From: CAZFPA01 sp964520975
Lineage (GTDB): Bacteria > Bacillota > Negativicutes > Selenomonadales > Selenomonadaceae
DNA: 64,000 nt
Assembly (NCBI GenBank): GCA_964520975.1
Contig: CAZFPA010000004.1
Location: 1-64,000, forward strand
Direction: 5' to 3'
Under the pieces are notes generated by a model. That model ran no database searches. It was not told the DNA's origin and saw only the letters and a program-made list of their open reading frames with translations. Each line of letters starts with the position of its first letter. The stretch's first letter is position 1. Below are positions 43,711 to 52,639 of the stretch, piece after piece. A program made the translations under genes and the position numbers.

Positions 43711-45300
43711 TCAGGCACGACCGCTCTTGCGGGCAGGCTCCACGCTTACCTGGAACCCCTTCACCTTGTTGCGGTGCATGACCGACATCACGCGCTCGGC
43801 CAGTTCTTCCGGAACCTCGACGAAGGTGAAACGGTCATAGATATTGATGACGCCAATGACATTGCCCGGAATATCGGCTTCACTGGTAAATGCCTGCACG
43901 ATATCCTGCGGACGAATCTTCTGTCCGCGCCCGATGTTCAGGAACAGGCGCACCATGCCCGGAGCACCGCCCGTATCAGCAAAACGGCCGCTCTCTTCCT
44001 TTTCCTTGAAGCCTTCGACGGAAAGCTTCAGCGCAGCCGCTGCTACATCGACGAGATCGTAATCGCCCTCAGCAGCCACATCCGAAACAATGGTATGGTA
44101 ATCCGCATAGTGATTGTTTTCCAGTGTCTTGCGCAGGCGCTCCTTTACGAGGTCCTGCTGACGCTCCAGGATATCGGCCGAGGACGGCAGATCACGGCGC
44201 ACGATCTTCGTGCGGGCCAGCTTCTCAATGAGACGCAGCTGACGATACTCCTTCGGCTCGATAAAGGTCATGGCCACACCCTTCTTGCCCGCGCGTCCGG
44301 TACGGCCGATACGGTGTACATAGGCCTCATGATCCTGCGGAATATCATAATTGATGACATGGGTGATATCATCGATATCGATGCCGCGAGCCGCCACATC
44401 CGTTGCAACGAGCACATCGATCTTGCCCGTACGGAACTTTTTCATGACCCGGTCACGCTGGGACTGGCTCAGGTCGCCATGCAGACCGTCTGCCAGATAG
44501 CCTCGCGTCTGCAGAGCAGCTACGAGATCATCGACGCCGCGCTTCGTGCGGCTGAAGATGATGATCTTTCCGGTATCCTCGACATCCAGCACGCGGCAGA
44601 GGCCCTCCAGCTTCTCGCGCGTCTCGTAATAGATCTGGTCGATGAGCGGTACGGTAAGATTTTCCCGGCTGATGCGCACGGTCTGCGGGTCCTTCATATA
44701 GCGTCCGGACAGCTTCGCAATCGGTGCCGGCATCGTTGCCGAAAAGAGCAGCGTCTGGCGTTCTTCCGTGGGAAGGTTGGACAGGATCGACTCGATATCC
44801 TCAATGAAGCCCATATCCAGCATTTCATCGGCTTCATCGAGCACCAGCGTGTGCACATCCCCCAGCTTGATTGTGCCGCGGCGGATATGGTCGAGCAGGC
44901 GTCCCGGTGTCCCGGCTACGATCTGCACACCATTGCGCAGTGCCCGGATCTGACGGTCAATCGCCTGGCCGCCGTAGATCGGCAACGTCCGCACCCGCTT
45001 GTAGCGGCCAATCTTATTGAACTCCTCCGCAATCTGGATTGCCAGTTCACGGGTCGGAGTAAGCACCAGCGCCTGAATGCGATGGCTGGCATCGATGATC
45101 TTCTCAATGGTCGGGATGCCAAAGGCGGCCGTCTTGCCCGTTCCGGTCTGTGCCTGGCCGATGACATCATGGCCCTCCAGTACCAGCGGTATGGTCTGCG
45201 CCTGAATCGGCGACGGCTCCTCAAAGCCCATATCATGTACGGCGTTCAGTATCTTACGGCTGAGTTCAATATCCCCAAAGGTCTTTATTTCTTTTTTCAA
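43711..45300 (-). CDS. DEAD-box ATP-dependent RNA helicase
   Basis: A 529-residue helicase of the DeaD/CshA class. It has the Q motif (FEEPSPIQAQTIP), Walker A AQTGTGKT, PTRELA, DEAD (near 155), SAT, then ARGIDI and HRIGRTGR. A C-terminal RNA-binding domain of the DbpA type (VRLFLNIGRGQKIRPQDIVQAF, near 430-500) points to ribosome assembly or cold-shock RNA remodelling. The start is TTG (45298-45300), with GGAGG about 12 bp upstream and no ATG available. Last gene of rimO-cinA-deaD. Confidence 0.93.
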   Translation of the reverse strand: MKKEIKTFGDIELSRKILNAVHDMGFEEPSPIQAQTIPLVLEGHDVIGQAQTGTGKTAAFGIPTIEKIIDASHRIQALVLTPTRELAIQIAEEFNKIGRYKRVRTLPIYGGQAIDRQIRALRNGVQIVAGTPGRLLDHIRRGTIKLGDVHTLVLDEADEMLDMGFIEDIESILSNLPTEERQTLLFSATMPAPIAKLSGRYMKDPQTVRISRENLTVPLIDQIYYETREKLEGLCRVLDVEDTGKIIIFSRTKRGVDDLVAALQTRGYLADGLHGDLSQSQRDRVMKKFRTGKIDVLVATDVAARGIDIDDITHVINYDIPQDHEAYVHRIGRTGRAGKKGVAMTFIEPKEYRQLRLIEKLARTKIVRRDLPSSADILERQQDLVKERLRKTLENNHYADYHTIVSDVAAEGDYDLVDVAAAALKLSVEGFKEKEESGRFADTGGAPGMVRLFLNIGRGQKIRPQDIVQAFTSEADIPGNVIGVINIYDRFTFVEVPEELAERVMSVMHRNKVKGFQVSVEPARKSGRA

Positions 45301-45319
45301 AATCTATAGTTCCTCCTAA

Positions 45320-46561
45320 TTATACGTTCCCAATAAAATGCCGGACCATGTCCAGCGCTGTCTGTGTTGTACGATATTTGATCTGCTGGCGCGTACCAGC
45401 AAAGATATTCTTCTGCACCACGGTACGGCCGGCACCGGCCACGGCGATATATACGAGACCTACCGGCTTCTCCGGCGTGCCGCCATCGGGGCCCGCGATA
45501 CCGGTAATACCGACGCCGATATCTGCGCCCAGACGTTCCCGCACGCCCTGTGCCATCTGCCGGGCAGTCTCCTCGGACACCGCACCGACGGTGCGCAGCA
45601 CCTCAGGCGAAACACCAAGCTGCGCTTCCTTTACATCATTCGTGTACGAGACGATCGAGCCCATGACATAGGCGGAGCTTCCCGGCACATCGGTGAGACG
45701 GCTGGTGAGCAGTCCCCCCGTGCAGGATTCCGCACAGGCAATGGTGAGCTTCCGCTCCCGGAGCAGTTCTCCGACTACATTCTCCATGCCCTCATCGTCA
45801 ACCGCATAGATGTATTGGCCGACCCGGGAGCGAATCTCCGCTTCCATGCCCGCAATGAGCTTTCTGGCCGCCGCTTCATCGGCGGCCTTGGCCGTGATGC
45901 GCAAAATCACGCCGCTCGGCCGCACCAGCAGGGCCAGGGTCGGATTTTTCTGCGCGAGGATGAGATCGCGGATCTCCATCTCCAGCGAGGATTCGCCGAT
46001 CCCGAAGGTATCCAGTACCCGGGAGACGATGACCGACGCAAAGCCATACTTCTGCTCCAGATAAGGGCGCAGGCTGCGATCGAACATATCCTTCATTTCC
46101 GAAGGCGGTCCCGGCAGGTTCACAATGAGACGGCCCGCCTGTTCCAGGGCAATACCCGGCGCAGTACCCGCATAGTTCAAAAAGATATGGGCTCCCTCAG
46201 GAATCATGGCCTGCCGCAGATTGTTCTCTGCCATTTCGCGCTGCAGATGGACAAAATGCGCCCGGATGCGTTCCGCACAGGCTTCATTGAACTGCAGCTC
46301 CCGGCCAAAGACCTCGGCGCAGACCTCCTTGGTGATATCTCCCTGCGTGGGTCCCAGGCCGCCCGACGTGATGACAATATCCGCCCGGGTCAGCGCATGC
46401 TCAATGGCCTCACGCATGCGCTGCCGGTTATCACCGACGGTCGTCTGATAGACCACATCAAACCCGATCGCATTGAGTTCACGGGCCATATAAGCCGAAT
46501 TCGTATTGATGATCTGCCCCAGAAGCAGTTCACTACCTGTCGTCACAAGCTCCACAATCAT
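45320..46561 (-). CDS. cinA: CinA-family protein (nicotinamide-nucleotide amidase / competence-damage inducible)
   Basis: A 413-residue protein. The N-terminal MoaB-like COG1058 domain has TTGSELLLGQIINTNSAY and TSGGLGPTQGDITKE, a putative ADP-ribose/NMN pyrophosphatase. The C-terminal PncC domain has TIACAESCTGGLLTSRLTDVPGSS and GITGIAGPDGGT, an NMN deamidase that recycles NMN. It lies 26 bp after rimO; in many Bacillota rimO-pgsA-cinA-recA are clustered, but here pgsA and recA are missing and deaD follows. Confidence 0.94.
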   Translation of the reverse strand: MIVELVTTGSELLLGQIINTNSAYMARELNAIGFDVVYQTTVGDNRQRMREAIEHALTRADIVITSGGLGPTQGDITKEVCAEVFGRELQFNEACAERIRAHFVHLQREMAENNLRQAMIPEGAHIFLNYAGTAPGIALEQAGRLIVNLPGPPSEMKDMFDRSLRPYLEQKYGFASVIVSRVLDTFGIGESSLEMEIRDLILAQKNPTLALLVRPSGVILRITAKAADEAAARKLIAGMEAEIRSRVGQYIYAVDDEGMENVVGELLRERKLTIACAESCTGGLLTSRLTDVPGSSAYVMGSIVSYTNDVKEAQLGVSPEVLRTVGAVSEETARQMAQGVRERLGADIGVGITGIAGPDGGTPEKPVGLVYIAVAGAGRTVVQKNIFAGTRQQIKYRTTQTALDMVRHFIGNV

Positions 46562-46587
46562 TGTACTGCGCCTCTTATCGTTAAAAA

Positions 46588-47928
46588 TTACGCTTCACTG
46601 AGCTTCTCACCCACGAGATCGTAGGTAAAGCCCTGCAGGATGCGCACCTTGACCATATCGCCCGGCTGACTGTCCGTATCCCCTTCGATATAGACCTGGC
46701 CATCCACCTCCGGCGCCGCCCGATAGGAGCGTCCATAAGCGATATTTTCCTGTTCCTCATCACGGCCCTCGACGAGCACCTCCAGCACCTTGCCCTCAAG
46801 CGCCTGGTTCATCTCCTCCGAGATCTTACACTGCAGGCTCATGAGATCATGATAGCGCTCCTGCATGACATCCTCCGAAACCTGGTTTGGCATATCGTAG
46901 GCCGGAGTATCCTCTTCGCGGGAATAGGTGAACACGCCCACCTTGTCAAAGCGCTGCTTTTCCAAAAAGCTGCGCAGCGTATGGTACTGGGCATCCGTTT
47001 CTCCCGGAAAACCGACGATGAAGGTCGAACGGATCGTCACGCCCGGAATGCGGTCGCGGATTTTTGTGAGCAGGGCCTCGATCTCCTCGCGGGTATCGGG
47101 ACGATGCATGCTCCGCAGCACCGAATCATGCGCGTGCTGCAGCGGCAGATCGACATACTTGCAGATCTTGTCCTCCGCAGCCATCACCTCGATGAGCTCA
47201 TCCGTGAAGAACTTCGGATAGCAGTACAGGCTGCGGACCCATTGGACCTTTTCGATCTTGCAGATTTCCCGCAGGAGCCTGGCCAGGCTGGGCTTCCCGT
47301 AGAGATCATGCCCATAGTTGGTCGTATCCTGCGCGATGAGATTGATCTCCTTCACCCCGTTCTCCGTCAGGCGGCTGATCTCCTGGCAGATATCCTCAAT
47401 GCTGCGGCTGCGGTAGTGTCCACGCACCATCGGAATGGCACAGAACGCACAATGATTGTCGCAGCCCTCGGCGATCTTCACATAGGCCGAGTAAGCCGGT
47501 GTTGTCGGAATGCGCGGTGTCTTTGCATCGTAAATGGTCTCCGACTCGCCGGCCAGCACCACCCGATTGCCCTTGAGCGTCTCCCGGACCGCCTCCATGA
47601 TGCGATGCCAGGCTCCCGTCCCCACAATCGCGTCAGCTTCCGGCAGCTCATCCAGGAGCTCCTGCTTGTAGCGCTGTCCGAGACAGCCCGCGATGATGAG
47701 CGAGCGGCAGTGTCCATGCGCAGCATCCTTGTATTCAGCCATATTGAGCACCGTCGTTATGGACTCCTCCTTGGCTGATTTGATGAAACAGCATGTGTTG
47801 ACGATGAGAATATCCGCATCGGCCGGATCGGCCGTAAGTTCGATGTCATTCTCCCGGAGTATGCCCAGCATGACCTCGGTATCAACGAGGTTCTTGGCAC
47901 AGCCGAGACTTATAAATCCTGCTTTCAA
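46588..47928 (-). CDS. rimO: Ribosomal protein S12 methylthiotransferase
   Basis: A 446-residue radical-SAM enzyme that adds a methylthio group to Asp88/89 of ribosomal protein S12. The N-terminal MTTase domain begins KAGFISLGCAKNLVDTE. The SAM-cluster motif is CDNHCAFCAIP (near residue 150), and a C-terminal TRAM domain ends with GDMVKVRILQGFTYDLVGE. The TTG start (47926-47928) is preceded by GGGAGG 9 bp upstream; a longer in-frame start adds 49 residues unlike any RimO. First gene of rimO-cinA-deaD. Confidence 0.95.
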   Translation of the reverse strand: MKAGFISLGCAKNLVDTEVMLGILRENDIELTADPADADILIVNTCCFIKSAKEESITTVLNMAEYKDAAHGHCRSLIIAGCLGQRYKQELLDELPEADAIVGTGAWHRIMEAVRETLKGNRVVLAGESETIYDAKTPRIPTTPAYSAYVKIAEGCDNHCAFCAIPMVRGHYRSRSIEDICQEISRLTENGVKEINLIAQDTTNYGHDLYGKPSLARLLREICKIEKVQWVRSLYCYPKFFTDELIEVMAAEDKICKYVDLPLQHAHDSVLRSMHRPDTREEIEALLTKIRDRIPGVTIRSTFIVGFPGETDAQYHTLRSFLEKQRFDKVGVFTYSREEDTPAYDMPNQVSEDVMQERYHDLMSLQCKISEEMNQALEGKVLEVLVEGRDEEQENIAYGRSYRAAPEVDGQVYIEGDTDSQPGDMVKVRILQGFTYDLVGEKLSEA

Positions 47929-48041
47929 GATAATTTCCTCCCAAATTAAAAAATAAGGACTGCAGATGTACAGTTTCCACTGCCACAGCCGGTAACAGCT
48001 GCTGCCGCGGTTTCGCTGGCTGCATCCGCAACCCATAAGTA

Positions 48042-48065
48042 AAGAGGGGAAGCTGTCTCCCCTCT
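48042..48065 (-). terminator. Terminator of the orphan binding-protein gene
   Basis: AGAGGGG/CCCCTCT (48042-48048, 48059-48065), followed by a modest T-rich tract on the minus strand. It separates the binding-protein gene from rimO. Confidence 0.65.
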
Positions 48066-48071
48066 GTTCTG

Positions 48072-49103
48072 TCATTTAATGCGTATGTTCTTGACCCAAC
48101 GGTCCAGCAGATCATGCCGCTGCTGCGCAGAATAATCCGCCTGCTGACTGAAAAGAATGATGTTCTTGCCGGCAAAGGTCTTATACGCCAGTGTTGCCGG
48201 ATTCACCGGCACGAAGAAGAAGCTGTTCTTCTGCAGCACAAGCTGCGCTTCATCCCCCAGCAGCCAGTCCGCGAAATTCCGGGCCAGCGCCGCCTGCGGA
48301 GCATTTTTCAGAATGCCCGTTCCCGTCAGCATATAGGCCGTGCCATCCACCGGATAGATGATCTTCAGCGGATAACCTTCATGGATATAGCGCAGGGTCT
48401 CACTCTGCACCGCAATGGATACATCGACCTCATCCATGCCCGCCATGCGGACCGGGGTCGACAGGTATTTCGCATACTGCACGACCTTCGGATGCAGCTG
48501 CCGCAGCAGCTGGAATACCGTCGGCTCGCCATACTGGGCCAGCAGTGAGAAATAGAGATTGGCCGAAGCCTCCGAGGCCAAAAAATCCGTAATGCCGATG
48601 CGCACGCCATGATACCCCGCCAGATCGCTCCAGGTCTCGGGAATCCGCGGCAAAGAACGCAGGTAATCCGCGTTTGCACAGAAAATCACCGGGTCATACC
48701 AGACGCCGTTCCACTGGCCGGATGCATCACGGAACTCCTCCGAAACAGAATCCGCGGTCTCCGACACATAGGGCTCCAGCACACCGGCTGCCGCAGCCTG
48801 CCGCAGCACCTGACTGTCCGCCAGCAGCATATCCGCCTTTGGCTTGCCTGCCTCGTCCTTCAGACGGGCAATCATATCCGCAGCGGTCAGCGGAACGAAG
48901 CTGACCCGCACCTTATTCGTTTTCTCATATTCGGCCGACAAAAGGGCCGCATGCTCTGCGGGCAGTGTCGTGTACACCGTCAGCACCGGCAGCGTCTTAT
49001 CCTGCTCCGTCTTGTCCGCATAGCCGGAAAGATATACCGAACCGGCGGCCGCAAGCAGTACGAGCACAAACGCTGTCAACAAAAGTGATGTATATCGCTT
49101 CAT
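48072..49103 (-). CDS. Orphan extracellular solute-binding protein (iron/2-aminoethylphosphonate type)
   Basis: A 343-residue type-2 periplasmic binding protein of the SBP-bac family. After an N-terminal hydrophobic segment (about 5-27) comes LPVLTVYTTLPAEHAALLSAEYEK, as in Fe(III) and AfuA-type binding proteins. VWYDPVIFCANADYL, PRIPETWSDL and a long C-lobe follow. No lipobox Cys is seen, so the segment is a signal peptide or anchor. No ABC permease or ATPase gene is adjacent. The ATG at 49103 has GGAGG 10 bp upstream. Its promoter is carried by a repeat copy. Confidence 0.82.
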   Translation of the reverse strand: MKRYTSLLLTAFVLVLLAAAGSVYLSGYADKTEQDKTLPVLTVYTTLPAEHAALLSAEYEKTNKVRVSFVPLTAADMIARLKDEAGKPKADMLLADSQVLRQAAAAGVLEPYVSETADSVSEEFRDASGQWNGVWYDPVIFCANADYLRSLPRIPETWSDLAGYHGVRIGITDFLASEASANLYFSLLAQYGEPTVFQLLRQLHPKVVQYAKYLSTPVRMAGMDEVDVSIAVQSETLRYIHEGYPLKIIYPVDGTAYMLTGTGILKNAPQAALARNFADWLLGDEAQLVLQKNSFFFVPVNPATLAYKTFAGKNIILFSQQADYSAQQRHDLLDRWVKNIRIK

Positions 49104-49142
49104 TGCGAGCATACCTCCAAAATCCAAAACATACTTAGGCCT

Positions 49143-49194
49143 ATTATAACGCCATTGTTCAGGATTCCGCAAGCGAAATCATTCCAATCAGCGT
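49143..49194 (-). repeat. Short hairpin copy of the dispersed element with promoter, upstream of the binding-protein gene
   Basis: Arms TAACGCCATTGTTCAGGATT and CGAAATC...CCAATCAGCGTT around the loop. On the minus strand it carries TTGCGG (49167-49172), 18 bp and TATAAT (49143-49148), 40 bp upstream of the binding-protein start. Confidence 0.75.
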
Positions 49195-49214
49195 TGCCAC
49201 CAGAAAACAAAACA

Positions 49215-49260
49215 GGCTCCCTCCGGCGCAAACCAACTGTCGGCTGCGCTGAAAGGAGCC
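49215..49260 (-). terminator. Terminator of ftsZ
   Basis: GGCTCC (49215-49220) pairs with GGAGCC (49255-49260), with an inner GCGCA/TGCGC pairing and a T-rich tract on the minus-strand side. Confidence 0.7.
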
Positions 49261-49273
49261 ATAGCTTCAAAAC

Positions 49274-50368
49274 TTATTCGTTATTTTTCTTCATCCATAC
49301 CGGAATATCAATGTTATTGACCTTGAAGAAATCCGGCTTCGGCATGCCCTGGTCCTCGATCGGCTTCTGCTCCGGAGCCGCAGGCTCCTGACGGCCGACA
49401 GCGCCCTGATCCTCATCGAAGCCCGTAGCGATGACCGTAACCCGCACGGTATCTCCAAGCGAGTCATCCAGCGATGCGCCGAAGATGATGTTGGCATCGA
49501 CATTGGCTGCTTCCTGAATCGTAACGGAAGCCTCGTTGACCTCAAACATGCTGAGGTTCTCCGCCGAACCCGTAATATTCAGCAGCACGCCGCGTGCTCC
49601 CTGGATGGATGTCTCCAGGAGCGGAGAATCGATAGCGGCCTTGGCTGCCATGACAGCGGCGTTCTCGCCAGCCCCTTCCCCAATTCCCATAAGCGCGGAA
49701 CCCGCATTGCTCATGATCGACTTCACGTCGGCGAAATCGAGATTGATGAGCCCCGGTACCGCAATGAGGTCCGAAATGCCCTTGACGCCCTGACGCAGGA
49801 CATCATCAGCTATACGGAAAGCGTCCATGATGGAGGTCTTCTTGTCGACGACCTGCAGCAGGCGGTCATTTGGAATCGTGATGATTGTATCCACATGCTT
49901 CTTGAGATTTTCGATACCGGACTCCGCCTTCTTGTGGCGCATACGGCCCTCGAAGGTAAACGGCTTCGTGACTACGCCTACGGTCAGCGCGCCAACCTCA
50001 CGGGCACATTCAGCAACCACCGGTGCAGCACCGGTACCGGTACCGCCGCCCATGCCGGCTGTAATGAATACCATATCTGCGCCGCGCAGTGCCTCGAGGA
50101 TCTCGTCCCGGCTCTCCTGCGCTGCCTTTTCGCCGATATCCGGCTGTGCGCCCGCACCGAGTCCACGCGTAAGCTTCTCGCCAATCTGCATACGCTTCGG
50201 CGCCATCGCATGGAGAAGCGCCTGGGCATCCGTATTCACCGCAATGAACTCCACACCCTTCAGGCCGGAGGAAATCATCCGGTTCACAGCGTTGCTGCCA
50301 CCGCCGCCGACACCAATTACTTTGATCTTTGCAAACTGATCGAGCCCCATATCATCCAATTCTATCAC
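49274..50368 (-). CDS. ftsZ: Cell division protein FtsZ (GTG start)
   Basis: A 364-residue tubulin-like GTPase that forms the Z-ring. GVGGGGSN (19-26), the tubulin signature GGGTGTG (107-113) and the C-terminal conserved peptide [12 protein letters not shown] (partner-binding tail) are present. The GTG start (50366-50368) has GGGGG 8 bp upstream. No ftsA precedes it. A long copy of the repeat element lies in the leader. It is a single-gene unit downstream of sbp. Confidence 0.97.
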   Translation of the reverse strand: MIELDDMGLDQFAKIKVIGVGGGGSNAVNRMISSGLKGVEFIAVNTDAQALLHAMAPKRMQIGEKLTRGLGAGAQPDIGEKAAQESRDEILEALRGADMVFITAGMGGGTGTGAAPVVAECAREVGALTVGVVTKPFTFEGRMRHKKAESGIENLKKHVDTIITIPNDRLLQVVDKKTSIMDAFRIADDVLRQGVKGISDLIAVPGLINLDFADVKSIMSNAGSALMGIGEGAGENAAVMAAKAAIDSPLLETSIQGARGVLLNITGSAENLSMFEVNEASVTIQEAANVDANIIFGASLDDSLGDTVRVTVIATGFDEDQGAVGRQEPAAPEQKPIEDQGMPKPDFFKVNNIDIPVWMKKNNE

Positions 50369-50452
50369 TCAAACAACCCCCATGACGTCATTTATTCGTT
50401 ATTTCGGCCAGCAAAAACTGCGCTGTCACCTGCCGAATGAAAAATCCTGCCC

Positions 50453-50597
50453 ATAGCGCCATTGCTCAGAATTCCGCAACACGAAATCCAGCCAACCGGC
50501 GTCCCAACGAGACGGGAAGCATCCACCTGCCGCCTGCTGTTATCTCTCATTCCCACCACCTGCGAAGGTGAGAGATACCCTGTTCCAAATTATATCT
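50453..50597 (-). repeat. Long copy of the dispersed element in front of ftsZ
   Basis: The end hairpin (50455-50500) is degenerate (loop GTGTTGCGG, no TATAAT). The rest matches the long form. TATCTCTC pairs with GAGAGATA (50540-50547, 50570-50577), around the shared CCACCTGC. AGGCGG (50530-50535) pairs with CCGTCT across the next hairpin. A TATAAT (minus strand) lies at its upstream border (50591-50596). The interval 50369-50698 contains no gene. Confidence 0.65.
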
Positions 50598-50698
50598 CTT
50601 TAATTTTACCATTTCTTATCAGTTTATTCCATAAAAAAATGCGAAAATATTGTCCACTTCGGGATTTTTTTCAAAATTTTGCCCTAAAACTGCATATT

Positions 50699-51031
50699 TT
50701 AATGTTTTTTCAGGAAATATCGGCGAATCATAGCCAGGTTATTGAAAATCCGCAGACCGAAGGCCAGCAGTGCCACATAGTAGAGATCGATGCCCAGCCG
50801 GTCACCGATATAGACCAATAACGCGGCAAGCAAAGCATTCGTAAAAAAGCCCGATATGAAGATCACATCTTCAAACGTATTCTCCGCGGCCGCCCGCAGC
50901 CCGCCAAAGACGGAATCCAGTGATGCCAGCAGCGCCACCGAGAAGAATTTGGCATACGCGAGCGGAATGCTCCAGGGACAGAGGCTGCCGATCAGTATCC
51001 CGAGTCCAAGACCAAGTACAGCTAAAATCAT
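50699..51031 (-). CDS. Small basic membrane protein, DUF1290 family (Sbp/YlxX-like)
   Basis: A 110-residue protein with three hydrophobic helices and a basic C-terminus. AVLGLGLGILIGSLCPWSIP and FEDVIFISGFFTNALLAALLVYIGDRLGIDLYYVALLAFGLRIFNNLA match the DUF1290 family, found beside ftsA-ftsZ in Bacillota dcw clusters. Function is unknown. It overlaps ylxW by 4 bp. Confidence 0.9.
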   Translation of the reverse strand: MILAVLGLGLGILIGSLCPWSIPLAYAKFFSVALLASLDSVFGGLRAAAENTFEDVIFISGFFTNALLAALLVYIGDRLGIDLYYVALLAFGLRIFNNLAMIRRYFLKKH

Positions 51032-51726
51032 GGCGTCTCCTCCTGTCTGTCCGTTGCTTTGGCGTATTTGAACTGCGTGCTGCCCTTGTAGGCCGGAATC
51101 AGCACATTGTCACTGGTCCGGATATCGAGACTGATACCCCATACCTTGAGCGTCTCCGCTACTCCACCACGCATCTTCAGCGCATTTTCCAGGGTCTTCG
51201 TTTCACCAATGGCCCGTATCTCATAGGGCGGTGCCGAACGCACGTTGTTGACGGAAAGAGTCGGGCCCGCACAGCGCAGCTCGGAAGTTGCTGTCATCCG
51301 CTGTCCATTGATGGAAATGGCCTCCGCTCCTGCTGCCCGCAGCTCATTGACGACTTTCAGCAGATCCTCATCATGGATGAGATAGAGATTGAGGTCCTCA
51401 TCGGCCTTGGCCGACTTCTTGCTGTCATCGATCGTCACGATGACGCCCGGGCCTTCCAGTGCCGTGAGCCCGGCCGCCAGTCGCAGGTCCTCGCCAATCT
51501 TGCTGTTCTGCTCGGCGCCGGCCCGGCTCTTGATATCATCGAGCTCCGCCTGCAGCGCATTTTTATCCTTTTCCGTCTGCTGCAGCCGGGCCGTCAGCTC
51601 CTCGACCCGCTGATAGGGCACCGACGCCTTGATGTCCTGTGTACTGCGAAACTGCACGGCCAGCATAAAGCCAAGCACCATACAGACACAGGCGATGGAT
51701 AGCCTGCCCCGCTTGAAATACCTCAT
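51028..51726 (-). CDS. DUF881 family protein (YlxW-like)
   Basis: A 232-residue protein with one N-terminal helix (about 10-27), a coiled coil (about 40-75, EELTARLQQTEKDKNALQAELDDI) and the extracytoplasmic DUF881 domain: GPGVIVTIDD, LIHDEDLLKVVNELRAAGAEAISINGQRM. DUF881 proteins are encoded next to division genes; their role is not known. A weak promoter (TTCAAT, 17 bp, TATATT at 51761-51789) lies upstream, after the ftsQ terminator. Confidence 0.92.
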   Translation of the reverse strand: MRYFKRGRLSIACVCMVLGFMLAVQFRSTQDIKASVPYQRVEELTARLQQTEKDKNALQAELDDIKSRAGAEQNSKIGEDLRLAAGLTALEGPGVIVTIDDSKKSAKADEDLNLYLIHDEDLLKVVNELRAAGAEAISINGQRMTATSELRCAGPTLSVNNVRSAPPYEIRAIGETKTLENALKMRGGVAETLKVWGISLDIRTSDNVLIPAYKGSTQFKYAKATDRQEETP

Positions 51727-51821
51727 TGTACTGACCTCCTGTTTTTAGCATAATAGTATTAATATAACATACTTTCCCTGAGAATTGAATGAAAAAAAGG
51801 TCCCCTGCGGCCTCAAGCAAC

Positions 51822-51850
51822 AAAAAACAGCCCGCAAAACGCAGGCTGTT
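51822..51850 (-). terminator. Terminator after ftsQ, end of the dcw transcript
   Basis: AACAGCC/GGCTGTT (51827-51833, 51844-51850) with inner GC pairs, followed by a T run on the minus strand. It separates ftsQ from ylxW. Confidence 0.88.
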
Positions 51851-51855
51851 CCAGA

Positions 51856-52590
51856 TCATTTGAATTTTATGAACGGCGAGGTGTAATTGAAGTCGATATA
51901 GTCGATCGGATGCTTGGCGTTCTTGAGCTCCGCGAGGAAATTCCTCGTTATCTCCGCCTTTTCATCCAGGCGTTCCATGCGCCCGATGCGAAGCTGCACA
52001 GCCCCCGTCGTATAGGCCATGACATGCTCCGGCTGGGAGATGTTCACCTCAGAGAGCTGATGCTGCGAAGCCGCATCGAGCTGATCCAGATAATAGAGCA
52101 CCTGCCGGATCGTATCATTCTGCACGGAATCCCCGATGTACAGCCCCTGCAGCGTGACTCCTGTCAGCATGGGAATCTGCATCTGCTTGAGCGTCTTGTA
52201 GGCATCGAGCACAACCCCCTGCCGGTCCAGATCCAGATAGCCGTACTCGCAGGCCACAGTGACAACAGGCACCCGCTCCGTGATCTGTATATCGAGCTCG
52301 CCCGGGAACACCCGGCGGGCACTGGCCTGCTCAATGCGCAGATCCTTCATGAGCTTTTTGGCAATGGCATCCGTCTGCAGACTGAAGAGATTCTCCCCAT
52401 GATAGATGCCCGCAATGCGGCAGATATCCTGTGTCGATACATAGGCGTTTCCCGTGATATTGATCTGACGCAGACGGAAAAACGGCGACCAGGCTGCCGC
52501 CAGGAAAATGACCGCCAGCACAACCAGCAACAGCAATACGGTCATCGTATGCCGGGAAACGACCCGGCTTTTCTTTCGCGGCTCTTCCAT
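51856..52590 (-). CDS. ftsQ: Cell division protein FtsQ/DivIB
   Basis: A 244-residue bitopic division protein. A cytoplasmic N-terminus is followed by one helix (about 17-35), a POTRA domain beginning FRLRQINITGNAYVSTQDI (near 37) and a C-terminal beta domain. It links FtsL and FtsB at the septum. GGAGG precedes the ATG. It follows ddl and is the last gene before the dcw terminator. Confidence 0.92.
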   Translation of the reverse strand: MEEPRKKSRVVSRHTMTVLLLLVVLAVIFLAAAWSPFFRLRQINITGNAYVSTQDICRIAGIYHGENLFSLQTDAIAKKLMKDLRIEQASARRVFPGELDIQITERVPVVTVACEYGYLDLDRQGVVLDAYKTLKQMQIPMLTGVTLQGLYIGDSVQNDTIRQVLYYLDQLDAASQHQLSEVNISQPEHVMAYTTGAVQLRIGRMERLDEKAEITRNFLAELKNAKHPIDYIDFNYTSPFIKFK

Positions 52591-52639
52591 AGTTTTTCCT
52601 CCTTCCGTCCTTTGACAAAATTAGCTTCGTGCGCCGTTC

